A stretch of DNA of 64,000 nucleotides from G963665595 sp963665595 (lineage in GTDB: Bacteria; Actinomycetota; Coriobacteriia; Coriobacteriales; CADBOM01). The stretch spans positions 62,001 through 126,000 of the forward strand of contig CAXXJK010000009.1 in assembly GCA_963665595.2 (NCBI GenBank), in the 5' to 3' direction. The translations under genes and the position numbers were made by a program. Shown piece after piece: positions 1 to 8,834 of the stretch (position 1 is the first letter of the stretch; each line of letters starts with the position of its first letter). Under the pieces are notes generated by a model, which worked only from the letters and a program-made list of their open reading frames with translations, ran no database searches and had not been told where the DNA came from.

Positions 1-1
1 T

Positions 2-826
2 ATCGAAGGGCGGCTTTCTGCTAACTATCGTCTTGAAATTACTACTGAAACGGCGGCGGTCGCACGTTGTACCGTAAGACTTATTCATGAACTCTATAAG
101 CTCAAGACAGAAATAACAACACGTCGTAGCGTGCTTCATAAGTCCTATAATTATCTTATTGTGGTGCCTGCGCAGATTGCGTTGAAAGAAGCACTTAATG
201 ATCTAGGTATACTGTCTGAAGACGGTATCGAACTGGGTATTGCGGCAAAATTGGTTAAACGAGACTGTTGCGCTGCGGCCTATCTACGCGGTGCTTTTCT
301 TGGCGGAGGATTTATCGCTGATCCTCGCGGTGATTTTCATTTTGAGCTCACTACGGGACATGAGGCTCTCGCCGATGGGCTGGTAGATATCATGCGCGAT
401 CATGATATACCTGCACGTATGGTACGCAGACGCAATGTCTTTATCGTATACCTCAAAGGTGCAGACTCGATTATTGACTATCTTGGTCTGGTTGGTGCAT
501 ACCGTGGAGTTCTTGCTATGGAAAACGTACGAGTTACTAAATCTGTCCGTAACGACGTGAACAGACGATTAAACGCAGAGATTGCTAATCAGCAAAAATC
601 AATAGATGCTTCATTTTCTCAAATGCAGGCTATACAGAAAATTGTTTCTGCTCGAGGACTTGATACCTTACCTCCGGCGCTTCGCGAATTGGCATCATTG
701 CGTTTGAATCATCCTGATGTCACCTTGCGCGAGCTAGGTGAGTTGGCGAGTCCCCCTCTTTCAAAGTCGGCAGTTAATCATCGCATCCGTCGTCTTGAAG
801 CAATTGCTGCGGAGATCGACACATAA
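2..826 (+). CDS. whiA: WhiA-family DNA-binding regulator (partial, 5' end outside window)
   Basis: The open frame runs in from the window start (first full codon at 2) and ends with TAA at 826, giving 274 residues, about the last five sixths of a WhiA protein (usually about 310-330). WhiA combines a LAGLIDADG homing-endonuclease-like fold, which has lost nuclease activity, with a C-terminal helix-turn-helix. It is a sporulation regulator in Streptomyces and affects division and chromosome segregation in Bacillus. Visible marks are the block around RGAFLGGGFIADP and the C-terminal segment LRELGELASPPLSKSAVNHR, which is the conserved HTH end. A GTG at 131 is internal, since the family sequence continues upstream of it. 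Its place directly before gap is the usual actinobacterial/coriobacterial order. Family assignment is firm. Confidence 0.93.
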   Translation: MEGRLSANYRLEITTETAAVARCTVRLIHELYKLKTEITTRRSVLHKSYNYLIVVPAQIALKEALNDLGILSEDGIELGIAAKLVKRDCCAAAYLRGAFLGGGFIADPRGDFHFELTTGHEALADGLVDIMRDHDIPARMVRRRNVFIVYLKGADSIIDYLGLVGAYRGVLAMENVRVTKSVRNDVNRRLNAEIANQQKSIDASFSQMQAIQKIVSARGLDTLPPALRELASLRLNHPDVTLRELGELASPPLSKSAVNHRIRRLEAIAAEIDT

Positions 827-983
827 TGAGTCTGATGCGCTATAGTAGGACATATACACCCGTTACCGATTCGAACCCCTTGGGTTTTAGAGACTCAATT
901 ATCATGTACAAACGGGTTTACATATTTCATAAAGAGAGATATTATCACGCGGTGTTTTGTAAGTCTTGAGAAAGGAAAAAAAC

Positions 984-1988
984 GTGGCTATTCGAGTAGG
1001 TATCAATGGATTTGGTCGCATCGGCCGTCTCGCTTTCCGTGCGATGGAAGCCGATCCTGACATTGAAGTGGTTGCCATTAACGATCTTGGCAAAATCGAT
1101 ACGATGGCGTATCTGCTCAAGTATGACTCTATTCATGGTCGTGTCTATGATGTCGTAGAGGCAGCTGGTGGCGATCTGAATGTCGATGGTCATGTTATTA
1201 AAGGTCTTTCTGATCGTGATCCTGGCAACTTGCCTTGGGGGGAACTGGGTATCGATCTTGTCATCGAGTCAACGGGCTTTTTCACTGATGCGCATGCGGC
1301 TCATGCCCACATTGACGCAGGCGCAAGGAAAGTTATCATCTCTGCTCCCGCAAAAAATGAGGATATAACCATTGTCATGGGCGTAAACGAAAGCGCATAT
1401 GATTCCTCCAAACATCACATTGTCTCGAATGCTTCCTGCACAACCAATTGCTTGGCACCATTTGCAAAGGTTCTTTGTGACAATTTTGGTATAAAGCAAG
1501 GCTTTATGAATACTATTCATTCATATACCAACGATCAGAAGATACTAGACCTCCCTCACAGCGATTTACGCCGTGCTCGTGCAGCAGCGCTCTCTCAGAT
1601 ACCTACTACAACGGGAGCCGCCCGCGCCGTTTCTCTTGTGCTTCCTGAGTTGAAGGGCAAGCTTGACGGTATGGCGACTCGAGTACCTACGCCGACGGGT
1701 TCGATGGTCGACCTTGTGTGCGAACTTGAGCGCAGTGTCACTAAAGATGAGATCAACGCGGTTATGAAAGCGGCAGCAGAGGGTCCCATGAAAGGTATTC
1801 TTGAGTATCAGATTGACCCGATCGTTTCTGCTGATATTATCGGGAACAAGCATTCATCAATCTTTGATTCACTGCTCACTATGGTGCTTGGTGGCGAAGG
1901 TACCTTTGTTAAATGTATTTCTTGGTATGACAACGAGATTGGCTATTCGAATCGCATCAAAGATCTCGCGAAGTTCATGATGGAATAA
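984..1988 (+). CDS. gap: Type I glyceraldehyde-3-phosphate dehydrogenase
   Basis: Oxidises and phosphorylates glyceraldehyde-3-phosphate with NAD+ in glycolysis, in the cytoplasm. The protein opens with the Rossmann motif GINGFGRIGR and has the catalytic block SNASCTTNC with the nucleophile at Cys152. At 334 residues it is normal length. I chose GTG 984 because a GAAAGGA ribosome site lies 8 bases before it and the protein then starts exactly at the Rossmann strand; an in-frame TTG at 966 would add six residues and destroy that spacing. The aspartate in the AINDL region points to NAD rather than NADP use (inference). The gene follows whiA by 157 bases in which I find no clear promoter. The rest of lower glycolysis resumes at 7636 after an inserted accessory block. 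Confidence 0.96.
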   Translation: MAIRVGINGFGRIGRLAFRAMEADPDIEVVAINDLGKIDTMAYLLKYDSIHGRVYDVVEAAGGDLNVDGHVIKGLSDRDPGNLPWGELGIDLVIESTGFFTDAHAAHAHIDAGARKVIISAPAKNEDITIVMGVNESAYDSSKHHIVSNASCTTNCLAPFAKVLCDNFGIKQGFMNTIHSYTNDQKILDLPHSDLRRARAAALSQIPTTTGAARAVSLVLPELKGKLDGMATRVPTPTGSMVDLVCELERSVTKDEINAVMKAAAEGPMKGILEYQIDPIVSADIIGNKHSSIFDSLLTMVLGGEGTFVKCISWYDNEIGYSNRIKDLAKFMME

Positions 1989-2106
1989 CGGAGTTCATAG
2001 AGCGTGGCATATGTTTGAATTGCTCTGTTCGTGTTGGTAGGGTTTCTCATGATGAGGATTTTGTAGCGTAATCTTGCGTGAGGGTTGTTTCTGATGAAAG
2101 CCTCCA

Positions 2107-2133
2107 TTGATGAGAAGGCATATCTGATATAAT
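2107..2133 (+). promoter_or_regulatory. Probable sigma-70 type promoter for the TM2-domain gene
   Basis: TTGATG at 2107-2112 and a perfect TATAAT at 2128-2133 are 15 bases apart. The -10 is preceded by TG one base upstream, an extended -10, which can offset the short spacer. The predicted start near 2140 leaves a roughly 30-base leader before the ATG at 2172. Confidence 0.55.
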
Positions 2134-2171
2134 GATTTTGACAGTTTATTGACCCTTGAAAGGACATCACT

Positions 2172-2570
2172 ATGTTTTGCAAAAACTGTGGTGCGGAAAT
2201 CTCTGATGAAAGTCTCTTTTGCACATCGTGTGGGAGTAAACAGTCAGATCAGCCTTCAACTAATGCAAAAACGGATGCGGCACCAGTTCCTCCTACCGTT
2301 ACCGCAACAGTTGTGGGAGATAAAAACAAAGTAGCCGCGGGTATTCTCGGCATCTTGGTCGGGTCTCTTGGCATTCATAAGTTTTACCTCGGTTATACTT
2401 CGCAGGGTCTTATCATGCTTTTAGTAACTATTCTCGGGTCGATTATCACGTTTGGTATTGCGGCTGGGGTAATGGCGATTATCGGCTTGGTTGAAGGAAT
2501 CATATATCTCACCATGTCTGACGAGAGATTCAATGAGGTCTACGTGGTTGGCCGTAAGGGCTGGTTCTAA
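2172..2570 (+). CDS. Zinc-ribbon and TM2-domain membrane protein
   Basis: A 132-residue protein of unknown job. Residues 1-23 form a zinc ribbon with two CxxC pairs (CKNC and CTSC). A short polar linker follows, then a TM2 domain: a hydrophobic helix around AAGILGILVGSLGIHKFYLG, a turn, and a second hydrophobic helix ending near residue 115. TM2 proteins are small two-helix membrane proteins often joined to a zinc ribbon. The G-x-H-x-FYLG signature of the domain is present. An AAAGGA ribosome site precedes ATG 2172. The gene stands alone, with its own promoter upstream and a strong hairpin downstream. The C-terminal motif after the second helix (YVVGRKGWF) is unassigned. Confidence 0.85.
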   Translation: MFCKNCGAEISDESLFCTSCGSKQSDQPSTNAKTDAAPVPPTVTATVVGDKNKVAAGILGILVGSLGIHKFYLGYTSQGLIMLLVTILGSIITFGIAAGVMAIIGLVEGIIYLTMSDERFNEVYVVGRKGWF

Positions 2571-2579
2571 GCACTCAGC

Positions 2580-2610
2580 AAAAGGCCCAGCTCAGTGTCT
2601 TGGGCCTTTT
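2580..2610. terminator. Rho-independent terminator, possibly bidirectional
   Basis: A perfect 10-base inverted repeat, AAAAGGCCCA at 2580-2589 and TGGGCCTTTT at 2601-2610, flanked by A on the left and T on the right. It lies 9 bases after the TM2 gene stop and can serve that gene. Read on the other strand it can also stop transcripts leaving the convergent radical SAM gene. Confidence 0.85.
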
Positions 2611-2630
2611 AGCAGCTAGATTAGTTTTGT

Positions 2631-2665
2631 AAGAGGTAGACTCCGATGAAGAGGGTCTACCTCTT
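2631..2665. terminator. Second hairpin in the convergent gap
   Basis: Perfect 11-base arms AAGAGGTAGAC (2631-2641) and GTCTACCTCTT (2655-2665) with a 13-base loop. The right arm runs up to the stop codon of the minus-strand radical SAM gene. The T-rich flank TCTTT favours the plus strand, so it is probably a back-up terminator for the TM2 gene, or an mRNA 3'-end stabiliser for the minus-strand gene. Confidence 0.6.
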
Positions 2666-2668
2666 TCT

Positions 2669-4036
2669 TTAGCCTACGTTTCTGTTGGGCGACTTACTTT
2701 TAGGGTTCTCATCCCATAGACGCCGTGAGGTCTCCGCCCAACGATCGGCGACTGCAACACAGCGATCAGAATAGTCTTTACAATCTTCAGGAGATTCAAG
2801 ATCAGTCGACAGAGCACCGGTCTCTTCAACGAGAGCAGTCAATCTACCTGGGTTATCCAAGATGGGGCAGGGGCGTAGCATGTTTTCATTGAAGGGCTGG
2901 TTGTTGCGATATGCCATGAACAATGGCGACTTAAATGCCTCTAACAAAGTTTTTTCACGTATATTGCTGTCCGAGTAATGGGCAAATACGCAGGGGTCGA
3001 TGTCTCCATTTGCATTGATGTGCAGATAGCGTCTCCCGCCGGCAATGCAGCCGCCGACATATTCGCCATCATTCCAGAAATCCATCGTCATAAATGGTTT
3101 GGTGGTCCTGAATTTGCGTATCTGGCGATACATGAATTCGCGCTGCTCAGCGGTCACCATGAGTTCGGGTACCGCATTGGCTCCAACGGGCATATAGGTA
3201 AAGAACCAAGCGAAATAGGCGCCCCATGCGATCATCTGGTCAAAATAAGCTTCGCTACCAATAACTTCAACATTTTTTGATGTATAGCAACATGAAATGC
3301 CAAAAGGCACGTGGCGTTCCTTTAAAAGACTCATGGCGTGCTCGACACGAGCGAATGTACCTTCTCCACGACGAAAATCTGTTGCGTCCTCAAATCCCTC
3401 TACGCTGATGACTGGCAGAAAATTCCCCACACGTAGTAAGTCATCGGCAAACTTTTCGTCTATCAATGTCCCATTGGTAAATGTCATGAATTGACAATCA
3501 TGGTGTTTGTTGCAGAGAGCTATGAGATCCTTCTTACGAACAAGAGGTTCTCCGCCCGTATAGATATAGAGATATACGCCGAGTTCTTTCCCTTGTTCGA
3601 TAATGTTATCGATCTCATCGAAACTAAGATTAAGCTTATCGCCGTATTCCGCTGCCCAGCAACCGGTACAGTGCAAATTGCATGCGCTGGTGGGGTCAAG
3701 CAAAATAGCCCACGGTATATTGCATTTGTATTTGTCTCTCATTTCCTCTTGTCTGGGCCATCCAAGTAAGTTGGCATTGATGAGAAAATTGTTGAAGACA
3801 ACTTCCAACACATGAGGGTCTACCTCATTCATGGCTTTTTGTAGGAGTATGTTGTAATTGTTCTGAGGGTCGTTGATGGCTGTTCGAAACGCCTCTTTTT
3901 GAGAAGGAAAGAGGGTTGCTGGGGTTACACGATCAACCCATTCCATCAGCTTAGGAAGATTGTTTGCCGGATCCTTCACGAGATAATCGTAAACTTTGTT
4001 CATACCGAAACGTTTAAAACTATCAGGAATATTCAT
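2669..4036 (-). CDS. Radical SAM protein with C-terminal cysteine-containing extension
   Basis: A 455-residue radical SAM enzyme. The SAM iron-sulphur motif CxxxCxxC is CNLHCTGC at residues 119-126, followed by a YIYTGGEP block that matches the GGEP strand contacting SAM. About 100 residues precede the barrel, and the C-terminal third has further cysteines (CIAGGRRY, DPCVFAHY, RPCPIL) like the auxiliary-cluster region of SPASM-type enzymes. I moved the start from the first possible codon at 4093 to ATG 4036, because GGAAAGGAG sits just upstream of it. The substrate is unknown; relatives include peptide- and cofactor-modifying enzymes. A TetR-family gene lies 151 bases upstream on the same strand and is the obvious candidate regulator. 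No small precursor-peptide gene is apparent beside it. Confidence 0.85.
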   Translation of the reverse strand: MNIPDSFKRFGMNKVYDYLVKDPANNLPKLMEWVDRVTPATLFPSQKEAFRTAINDPQNNYNILLQKAMNEVDPHVLEVVFNNFLINANLLGWPRQEEMRDKYKCNIPWAILLDPTSACNLHCTGCWAAEYGDKLNLSFDEIDNIIEQGKELGVYLYIYTGGEPLVRKKDLIALCNKHHDCQFMTFTNGTLIDEKFADDLLRVGNFLPVISVEGFEDATDFRRGEGTFARVEHAMSLLKERHVPFGISCCYTSKNVEVIGSEAYFDQMIAWGAYFAWFFTYMPVGANAVPELMVTAEQREFMYRQIRKFRTTKPFMTMDFWNDGEYVGGCIAGGRRYLHINANGDIDPCVFAHYSDSNIREKTLLEAFKSPLFMAYRNNQPFNENMLRPCPILDNPGRLTALVEETGALSTDLESPEDCKDYSDRCVAVADRWAETSRRLWDENPKSKSPNRNVG

Positions 4037-4187
4037 GCTGCTCCTTTCCCTACAACGGTCTATAGAACAGAATAATACTCTAATATACAACATTTCAATA
4101 TAGACATCTGATGGGCTATTGTCGGGTTTTTTGACATGAGAAGAAAGATGTCTAGTTAATTGTAGTATAAGAATTGATTTCGTAAAA

Positions 4188-4739
4188 TCAAGTGTCTTGA
4201 GGGTGTTTCTCGCTCATGAGCTCTCCGAATAGATGCTCAACGTGCTCAAGCATCTCATAGGGGTTACTTTTAAAGTGTGTTCCTACCCATTCCATAAGGC
4301 ATTCTACGATTATCCAACTGATAAGTTTGGCCGCAATGGCTAAGTCATCAGCCTGAAATTCCTCGTCGCTCACATCTCCAGTAATTGTTTTTTCGACTGA
4401 AGGGCGGATTTCATTGCTCAGACGTTCTCGAATGAAATCATGATCTAAAGAATTATATATATTCTCAACTATGATACGATTACTATTTATATAATCAATA
4501 ACGTTTTTTAGTTGAATCTTCCAGTTCTCCGTAGTAAATGGCTCAACACGACAATTATTGAGATCTTCAGAAAAAGTCCACTCTAGAAGATCATAAATAT
4601 CTTGGAAATGATAATAGAATGTCTGCCGATTGACTCCGGCACACTCGACCACTTCTTTCACCGTAATCTTATCAAATCTTTTTGTTTCCAACTTTTGTTT
4701 GAGTGCTTTGCTCAAGGTTGTTTTGGTCAGCTCATGCAT
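4188..4739 (-). CDS. TetR/AcrR-family transcriptional regulator
   Basis: 183 residues. The N-terminal 60 carry a TetR helix-turn-helix with the recognition stretch GVNRQTFYYHF; the rest is a helical ligand/dimer domain resembling the TetR_C class found in DhaS-like regulators (inference from the spacing and the DLLEWTF segment). A purine-rich site (GGAGGCGCG) precedes ATG 4739. It is upstream of and co-oriented with the radical SAM gene, with 151 bases between them, enough for a separate operator and promoter. No ligand can be read from the sequence. Confidence 0.85.
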   Translation of the reverse strand: MHELTKTTLSKALKQKLETKRFDKITVKEVVECAGVNRQTFYYHFQDIYDLLEWTFSEDLNNCRVEPFTTENWKIQLKNVIDYINSNRIIVENIYNSLDHDFIRERLSNEIRPSVEKTITGDVSDEEFQADDLAIAAKLISWIIVECLMEWVGTHFKSNPYEMLEHVEHLFGELMSEKHPQDT

Positions 4740-4924
4740 ACGCGCCTCCTCCGTTTCATTCTATCAAAGCACGGTATGAAAGACGGAAAACGACGGATAA
4801 AAATCAACGATATTGTTGTTATTTGCTTTGACGTATGGAGAGTTGCCCAAGGTTTTGCATATCGTCTTATGCGCAAAGCAAGATATCTAACGCTATGCTC
4901 ATGGTAACAGTCGCGATCATCTTG

Positions 4925-5890
4925 TTACTCGCGAAGATGCCGGTCTGCACTGCGTGGGGCTGAGGCGCTGGCTATTCCGGTGCTAACGATGCCAGCTATA
5001 ACAAATAGACCGCCTAGACACTGATGCCAGCTACCAGTTTCTCCCAAAATACAAACTGACAGTATCATAGAAACAAAGGGCATCATGCCAGAAAACGCAG
5101 CAGCCACGTATGCACTTTGACGGCCGATGCCAGCATACCAGCAGATGAAGGCTATGGCGGTAACAAAGATGCCATACCATATAAGTGCCAACCAATCAGT
5201 CAAGGTAATTTCAGAAAGCCGTTCTATCGGGTTTTCAAAAAGAGCGGGGAATATACAGAGGACAAGAGCGACGATTATCGTGAGAGTTGCCTGGACCAGA
5301 AAACTCTTGGGGATATTTTCTTCTGAGCGATGGTTACGTGCTGCGATTTTTAGGGCTTGCAAGCGTGCAAGGATATTGAATAGAGATTCGCTGATTGCGG
5401 CACAAATGATTAAGATATTCCCCATGAGATGTAGAGTGGAGAAGGTGTCGTCTGTATCTGAGATTCCTTGGATTAGAAAAATACCTATGGAAGCGCAGAG
5501 TATGCCCGCGATTTGACCACGCCTCAGGGGTTCTTTTAATACGATCAAAGCCAAGAGTGTGGTGATGGCGGGGGTGACTCCGGTAAGAATACCAGCTTCA
5601 AATGCGCTGGTAAGAGACAGGCCTCCTATAAGAAACATGCGAAAGAGAAATATACCGAATATTCCTTGTAAGACGATCAGAATACATTGAGCCCCCCTCA
5701 GTTGTTTTAGTACATTCATGCTGCTTCTCCCACAAAGTGGCAGGAGGAGTATTAGAGCAAACAGAAGACTTATGCTGGTTATGGTAAATGCCCCCAAGCT
5801 GTTGGCAAGAATTTTTGCAGATATGACACTTGATCCTGCAAGTGAAAACGCAAATAACAAGTAGATTGAACCCTTTAATTTCATTTTCAT
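4925..5890 (-). CDS. EamA/DMT-superfamily transporter
   Basis: 321 residues with about ten hydrophobic helices arranged as two repeats of five, the drug/metabolite transporter plan. The start of each repeat and the EPLRRGQIAGILC segment between helices 4 and 5 fit EamA domains. Members export amino acids, pyridoxal-like compounds or other small metabolites; the substrate here is not known. The gene is divergent from a MocR-type PLP-binding regulator with only 121 bases between starts, so regulation by that protein is likely. ATG 5890 and ATG 5884 are both possible starts and neither has a strong ribosome site. Confidence 0.85.
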   Translation of the reverse strand: MKMKLKGSIYLLFAFSLAGSSVISAKILANSLGAFTITSISLLFALILLLPLCGRSSMNVLKQLRGAQCILIVLQGIFGIFLFRMFLIGGLSLTSAFEAGILTGVTPAITTLLALIVLKEPLRRGQIAGILCASIGIFLIQGISDTDDTFSTLHLMGNILIICAAISESLFNILARLQALKIAARNHRSEENIPKSFLVQATLTIIVALVLCIFPALFENPIERLSEITLTDWLALIWYGIFVTAIAFICWYAGIGRQSAYVAAAFSGMMPFVSMILSVCILGETGSWHQCLGGLFVIAGIVSTGIASASAPRSADRHLRE

Positions 5891-5952
5891 AGTGGGATGA
5901 CGTCCATTTCCGGCAATAGTTTAGCAATGAGATTCTATGATTTTATAGATAT

Positions 5953-6002
5953 AACTGGTATATTTAAATATCCAGATAGTATTAGTCTTTAATAGACCAG
6001 TT
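5953..6002. promoter_or_regulatory. Inverted repeats between divergent EamA and MocR genes
   Basis: The A/T-rich intergenic region holds a near-perfect palindrome at 5955-5975 (CTGG, an ATATTTAAATAT core, CCAG). A second exact pair, AACTGGT at 5953-5959 and ACCAGTT at 5996-6002, shares its left arm. These are plausible operator sites for the adjacent MocR regulator acting on itself and the transporter. Binding is inference; the repeats are seen directly. Confidence 0.45.
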
Positions 6003-6011
6003 GGAGCAGAC

Positions 6012-7415
6012 ATGTGGGGGATAGAGCTAAACCGAGATAATGGAATACCATTAAAGCGTCAGATATATGAGGGGCTTAAAAGCAGAATAGTGGATGGGTA
6101 TATGACGCAGGATGATGTTCTTCCATCGACGCGTGCGTTGGCACGTTTTCTGAATGTATCGCGTGGTACAGTAAGCGATGCCTACGATATGCTGATTGCC
6201 GAAGGATTCGTCTTAAGTCACCCGGGTGCTCCAACAAAGGTTATGGGGGATTTAATCATCCGGACAACTCCTCGCGTTGAAGGTTTTGCAGACATCTCTG
6301 AGGCTACAAAAACCATCATCGTCGATTTTCAGACAGGGCAACCAGACCTGAGAATATTTCCTCAGTTCATGTGGCGACAGCTTCTGAGTAAGGCTCTCGT
6401 GGATACCTCAATTGAACTGTATAACTATAGTGGTCCACAAGGACTCCCTGCTCTTAGGAATGAACTTTCTTCATGGCTGATGCGCAGTCGTGGTCTTTTT
6501 GCAGACCCTCACGACATTTTCATTACTGCGGGAGCGACACATGCTCTGCATATTCTTAGTATGATGTTTTCTGATGGGGGGCGTGAGGTCCTGATCGAAG
6601 ACCCTTGTCATGAGGGTATGCGCAAAACGCTATGCAATAGCGGGTGCTCAATAACTCCGATTCCCGCTGATTCGCATGGTATGCAAACCCGTTATCTTCC
6701 TCGTGAAGGTACGATAGGGGCTCTCTATGTCACCCCCTCTCATCAGTTCCCGTTTGGTGGTGTTTTGCCTGCTACACGGCGAGCAGCGCTCGTTAGATAC
6801 GCTCAAGACCACGATGCGTATATCATCGAGGATGATTATGATAGTGAGTTTCGCTATTCTGGAGAGCCTATATCACCCCTATGCTCGCTTGATCCTCAGC
6901 GCGTCATATATGTGGGCACCTTTAGCAAAATCATTTTTCCTGCCTTAAGAATTGGCTATGCGATTATCCCTCAACGGCTACAAGAGCAGTGGATGTCAAA
7001 GCGGACGTATATTGATGTGCAAAATCCATTACTTGAACAGGTTGTTCTCGCTGAGTTTATTCGAACAAGAAAGCTGGATCGGCATCTTCTGAAGATGAAA
7101 AAGCACTATGGGCAGAGGCGCGAAGCGCTATTACGCTCGCTGAAGGACTGTTTTGGGGATGGCTGGGTTGCATATGGAGATGCAGCGGGTTTGCATATGA
7201 CGATAGATTTTCCCGGAACGAAGTTTGATGATAATTTGATTAGGCAGCTTTTTGAAAGAGGCATTCGCGTTACTCCTCTTGAGCGACACTGTGTGCAGAA
7301 AGGTCAACACGAAAGTAAGCTCGTTATGGGCTACGGACATCTTGATCCACAGGAGATTTCTAAAGGTGTTAGTTATCTATCTCAGGTTATGCGCGCGTTG
7401 GGAGTATGGCCATAA
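6012..7415 (+). CDS. MocR/PdxR-type regulator (GntR helix-turn-helix plus aminotransferase domain)
   Basis: 467 residues. Residues 1-75 form a GntR winged helix (LPSTRALARFLNVSRGTV); residues about 100-460 form a fold-type I aminotransferase-like domain. The PLP-binding lysine is Lys306 in GTFSKIIFPALRIGY, and the cofactor-binding aspartate lies in EDDYDSEFRY. In this family PLP acts mainly as an effector; PdxR controls pyridoxal phosphate synthesis while others control GABA or taurine use. No pdxS/pdxT genes are nearby; the divergent partner is an EamA transporter, so control of export or uptake of an amine or vitamer is the best guess. The downstream 220 bases before pgk hold no further gene that I can support. 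Confidence 0.9.
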   Translation: MWGIELNRDNGIPLKRQIYEGLKSRIVDGYMTQDDVLPSTRALARFLNVSRGTVSDAYDMLIAEGFVLSHPGAPTKVMGDLIIRTTPRVEGFADISEATKTIIVDFQTGQPDLRIFPQFMWRQLLSKALVDTSIELYNYSGPQGLPALRNELSSWLMRSRGLFADPHDIFITAGATHALHILSMMFSDGGREVLIEDPCHEGMRKTLCNSGCSITPIPADSHGMQTRYLPREGTIGALYVTPSHQFPFGGVLPATRRAALVRYAQDHDAYIIEDDYDSEFRYSGEPISPLCSLDPQRVIYVGTFSKIIFPALRIGYAIIPQRLQEQWMSKRTYIDVQNPLLEQVVLAEFIRTRKLDRHLLKMKKHYGQRREALLRSLKDCFGDGWVAYGDAAGLHMTIDFPGTKFDDNLIRQLFERGIRVTPLERHCVQKGQHESKLVMGYGHLDPQEISKGVSYLSQVMRALGVWP

Positions 7416-7635
7416 ACCATTACGACATAGGTATGATGGGCCATCGATATTGCCAGACGATCAGACAGGCCAACCCGTTATTCTTCTATCATAGAGGGGG
7501 GCAATCTGGATATAGATCATCGAGTAGTTTTCCTGCAATTAGCGCGTTGGCCCGTGAGTTGCGTTATGCTATGAGCATTGCTATTCGCTGATGAGTACAG
7601 AAACGAACATGCTCTTCGAAAAGAAAGGCCTATCC

Positions 7636-8820
7636 ATGAGGACAATAAAGGATCTTAAGCCTGATGAGTTGACAGGTAAAAGAGTTATCGTACGGGTTGA
7701 TTTCAATGTGCCTCTTGCAGAGGGTGCAGTGACGGATGATACCCGCATACGTGCCGCTCTCCCGACTATTGAATACTTGTGCAGTGCTGGTTCGCGCGTT
7801 ATTCTCATGAGCCATCTTGGCCGCCCCGCCGGCATAGGTTTTGAGGAGACGTATTCAATTGTCCCCGCAGCTCGTGTGCTGTCGCGACTGATGGGCAGTG
7901 AGGTGAAGACCGTCCAATCCGTGACTGGTCCAAAGGTACGAGCGGCGGTTGATTCTCTGGATAATGGTGAGATCCTCATACTGGAGAATCTCCGCTTTGA
8001 TGCTCGTGAGAAGAAAAACGATGATAGTTTTTCGCATGAGTTGGCAGATCTTGCAGATATCTATGTAAACGATGCCTTCGGTGCGGCACATCGTGCTCAT
8101 TCTTCAACTGCAGGTATAACAAAATATCTGCCGTCATATGCCGGTGTTTTGCTTGCCAATGAGGTCGAGACTCTTACTGAGATGTTGGAAGATCCCGTAC
8201 GCCCTTTTATTGCCATATTAGGTGGATCAAAGGTTTCAGACAAATTTGGTGTCATTGAAAAGCTTCTTGAGAAGGTGGACACTCTCATTATCGGTGGCGG
8301 TATGTGTTTTACCTTCTTGGCTGCTCAGGGGCATGCGACGGGTATGTCAATCGTCGAAGAAGAGTGGATTGATCGTGCTCGTGAGATGTTGACAAAAGCT
8401 ACGACAAAAGGTGTCGACTTATTGCTTCCTCTCGATGTTATCTGCGCAGATACCTTTTCCGAGGCCGCGCAAATCTGTATTCGTGGGATCGACGAAATTC
8501 CTGAAGATCAAATGGGGCTTGACATTGGGCCAGCCACCTGCGCATATTATCGTGAAGCCATTGCCAAGGGGAAAACAATTTTTTGGAATGGTCCCATGGG
8601 CGTCTTTGAGATGAAGCCGTTCGAAATGGGTACGAAAGCGGTTGCCGAAGCTTTGGCTCGTAATCAGGAAGCGCAAACTATAATTGGTGGAGGCGATTCG
8701 GTGGCGGCTGTTAAACAATTCGAACTCGCTGATCGCATGACGTTCATTTCAACGGGTGGAGGAGCGTCTATGCAGCTTGTGGAAGGCACTCCATTACCCG
8801 GCGTTGAAGTTCTCAACTAG
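7636..8820 (+). CDS. pgk: Phosphoglycerate kinase
   Basis: Transfers phosphate from 1,3-bisphosphoglycerate to ADP, an ATP-forming step of glycolysis. The 394-residue protein starts MRTIKDL and has the N-terminal substrate motif RVDFNVPL, the basic patch SHLGRP, the hinge region, and the C-terminal nucleotide loop GGGDS. The ATG at 7636 has AAGAAAGG 8 bases upstream and matches the usual family start; an ATG at 7591 would add 15 atypical residues. It is followed 14 bases later by tpiA and then gpmI, a lower-glycolysis operon. Its promoter is presumably in 7416-7635, though I see no strong -35/-10 pair. Confidence 0.96.
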   Translation: MRTIKDLKPDELTGKRVIVRVDFNVPLAEGAVTDDTRIRAALPTIEYLCSAGSRVILMSHLGRPAGIGFEETYSIVPAARVLSRLMGSEVKTVQSVTGPKVRAAVDSLDNGEILILENLRFDAREKKNDDSFSHELADLADIYVNDAFGAAHRAHSSTAGITKYLPSYAGVLLANEVETLTEMLEDPVRPFIAILGGSKVSDKFGVIEKLLEKVDTLIIGGGMCFTFLAAQGHATGMSIVEEEWIDRAREMLTKATTKGVDLLLPLDVICADTFSEAAQICIRGIDEIPEDQMGLDIGPATCAYYREAIAKGKTIFWNGPMGVFEMKPFEMGTKAVAEALARNQEAQTIIGGGDSVAAVKQFELADRMTFISTGGGASMQLVEGTPLPGVEVLN

Positions 8821-8834
8821 AAAGGATTAATCCT

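Noticed and set aside
866..880. tRNA T-arm-like sequence (GGTTCGAATC on the minus strand) between whiA and gap
   Set aside because: The flanking bases do not form a T stem and no acceptor or anticodon arm can be drawn, so it is not a tRNA or a clear remnant.
7406..7591. 61-codon frame between the MocR gene and pgk
   Set aside because: It overlaps the end of the MocR gene, has no ribosome site and no family resemblance.
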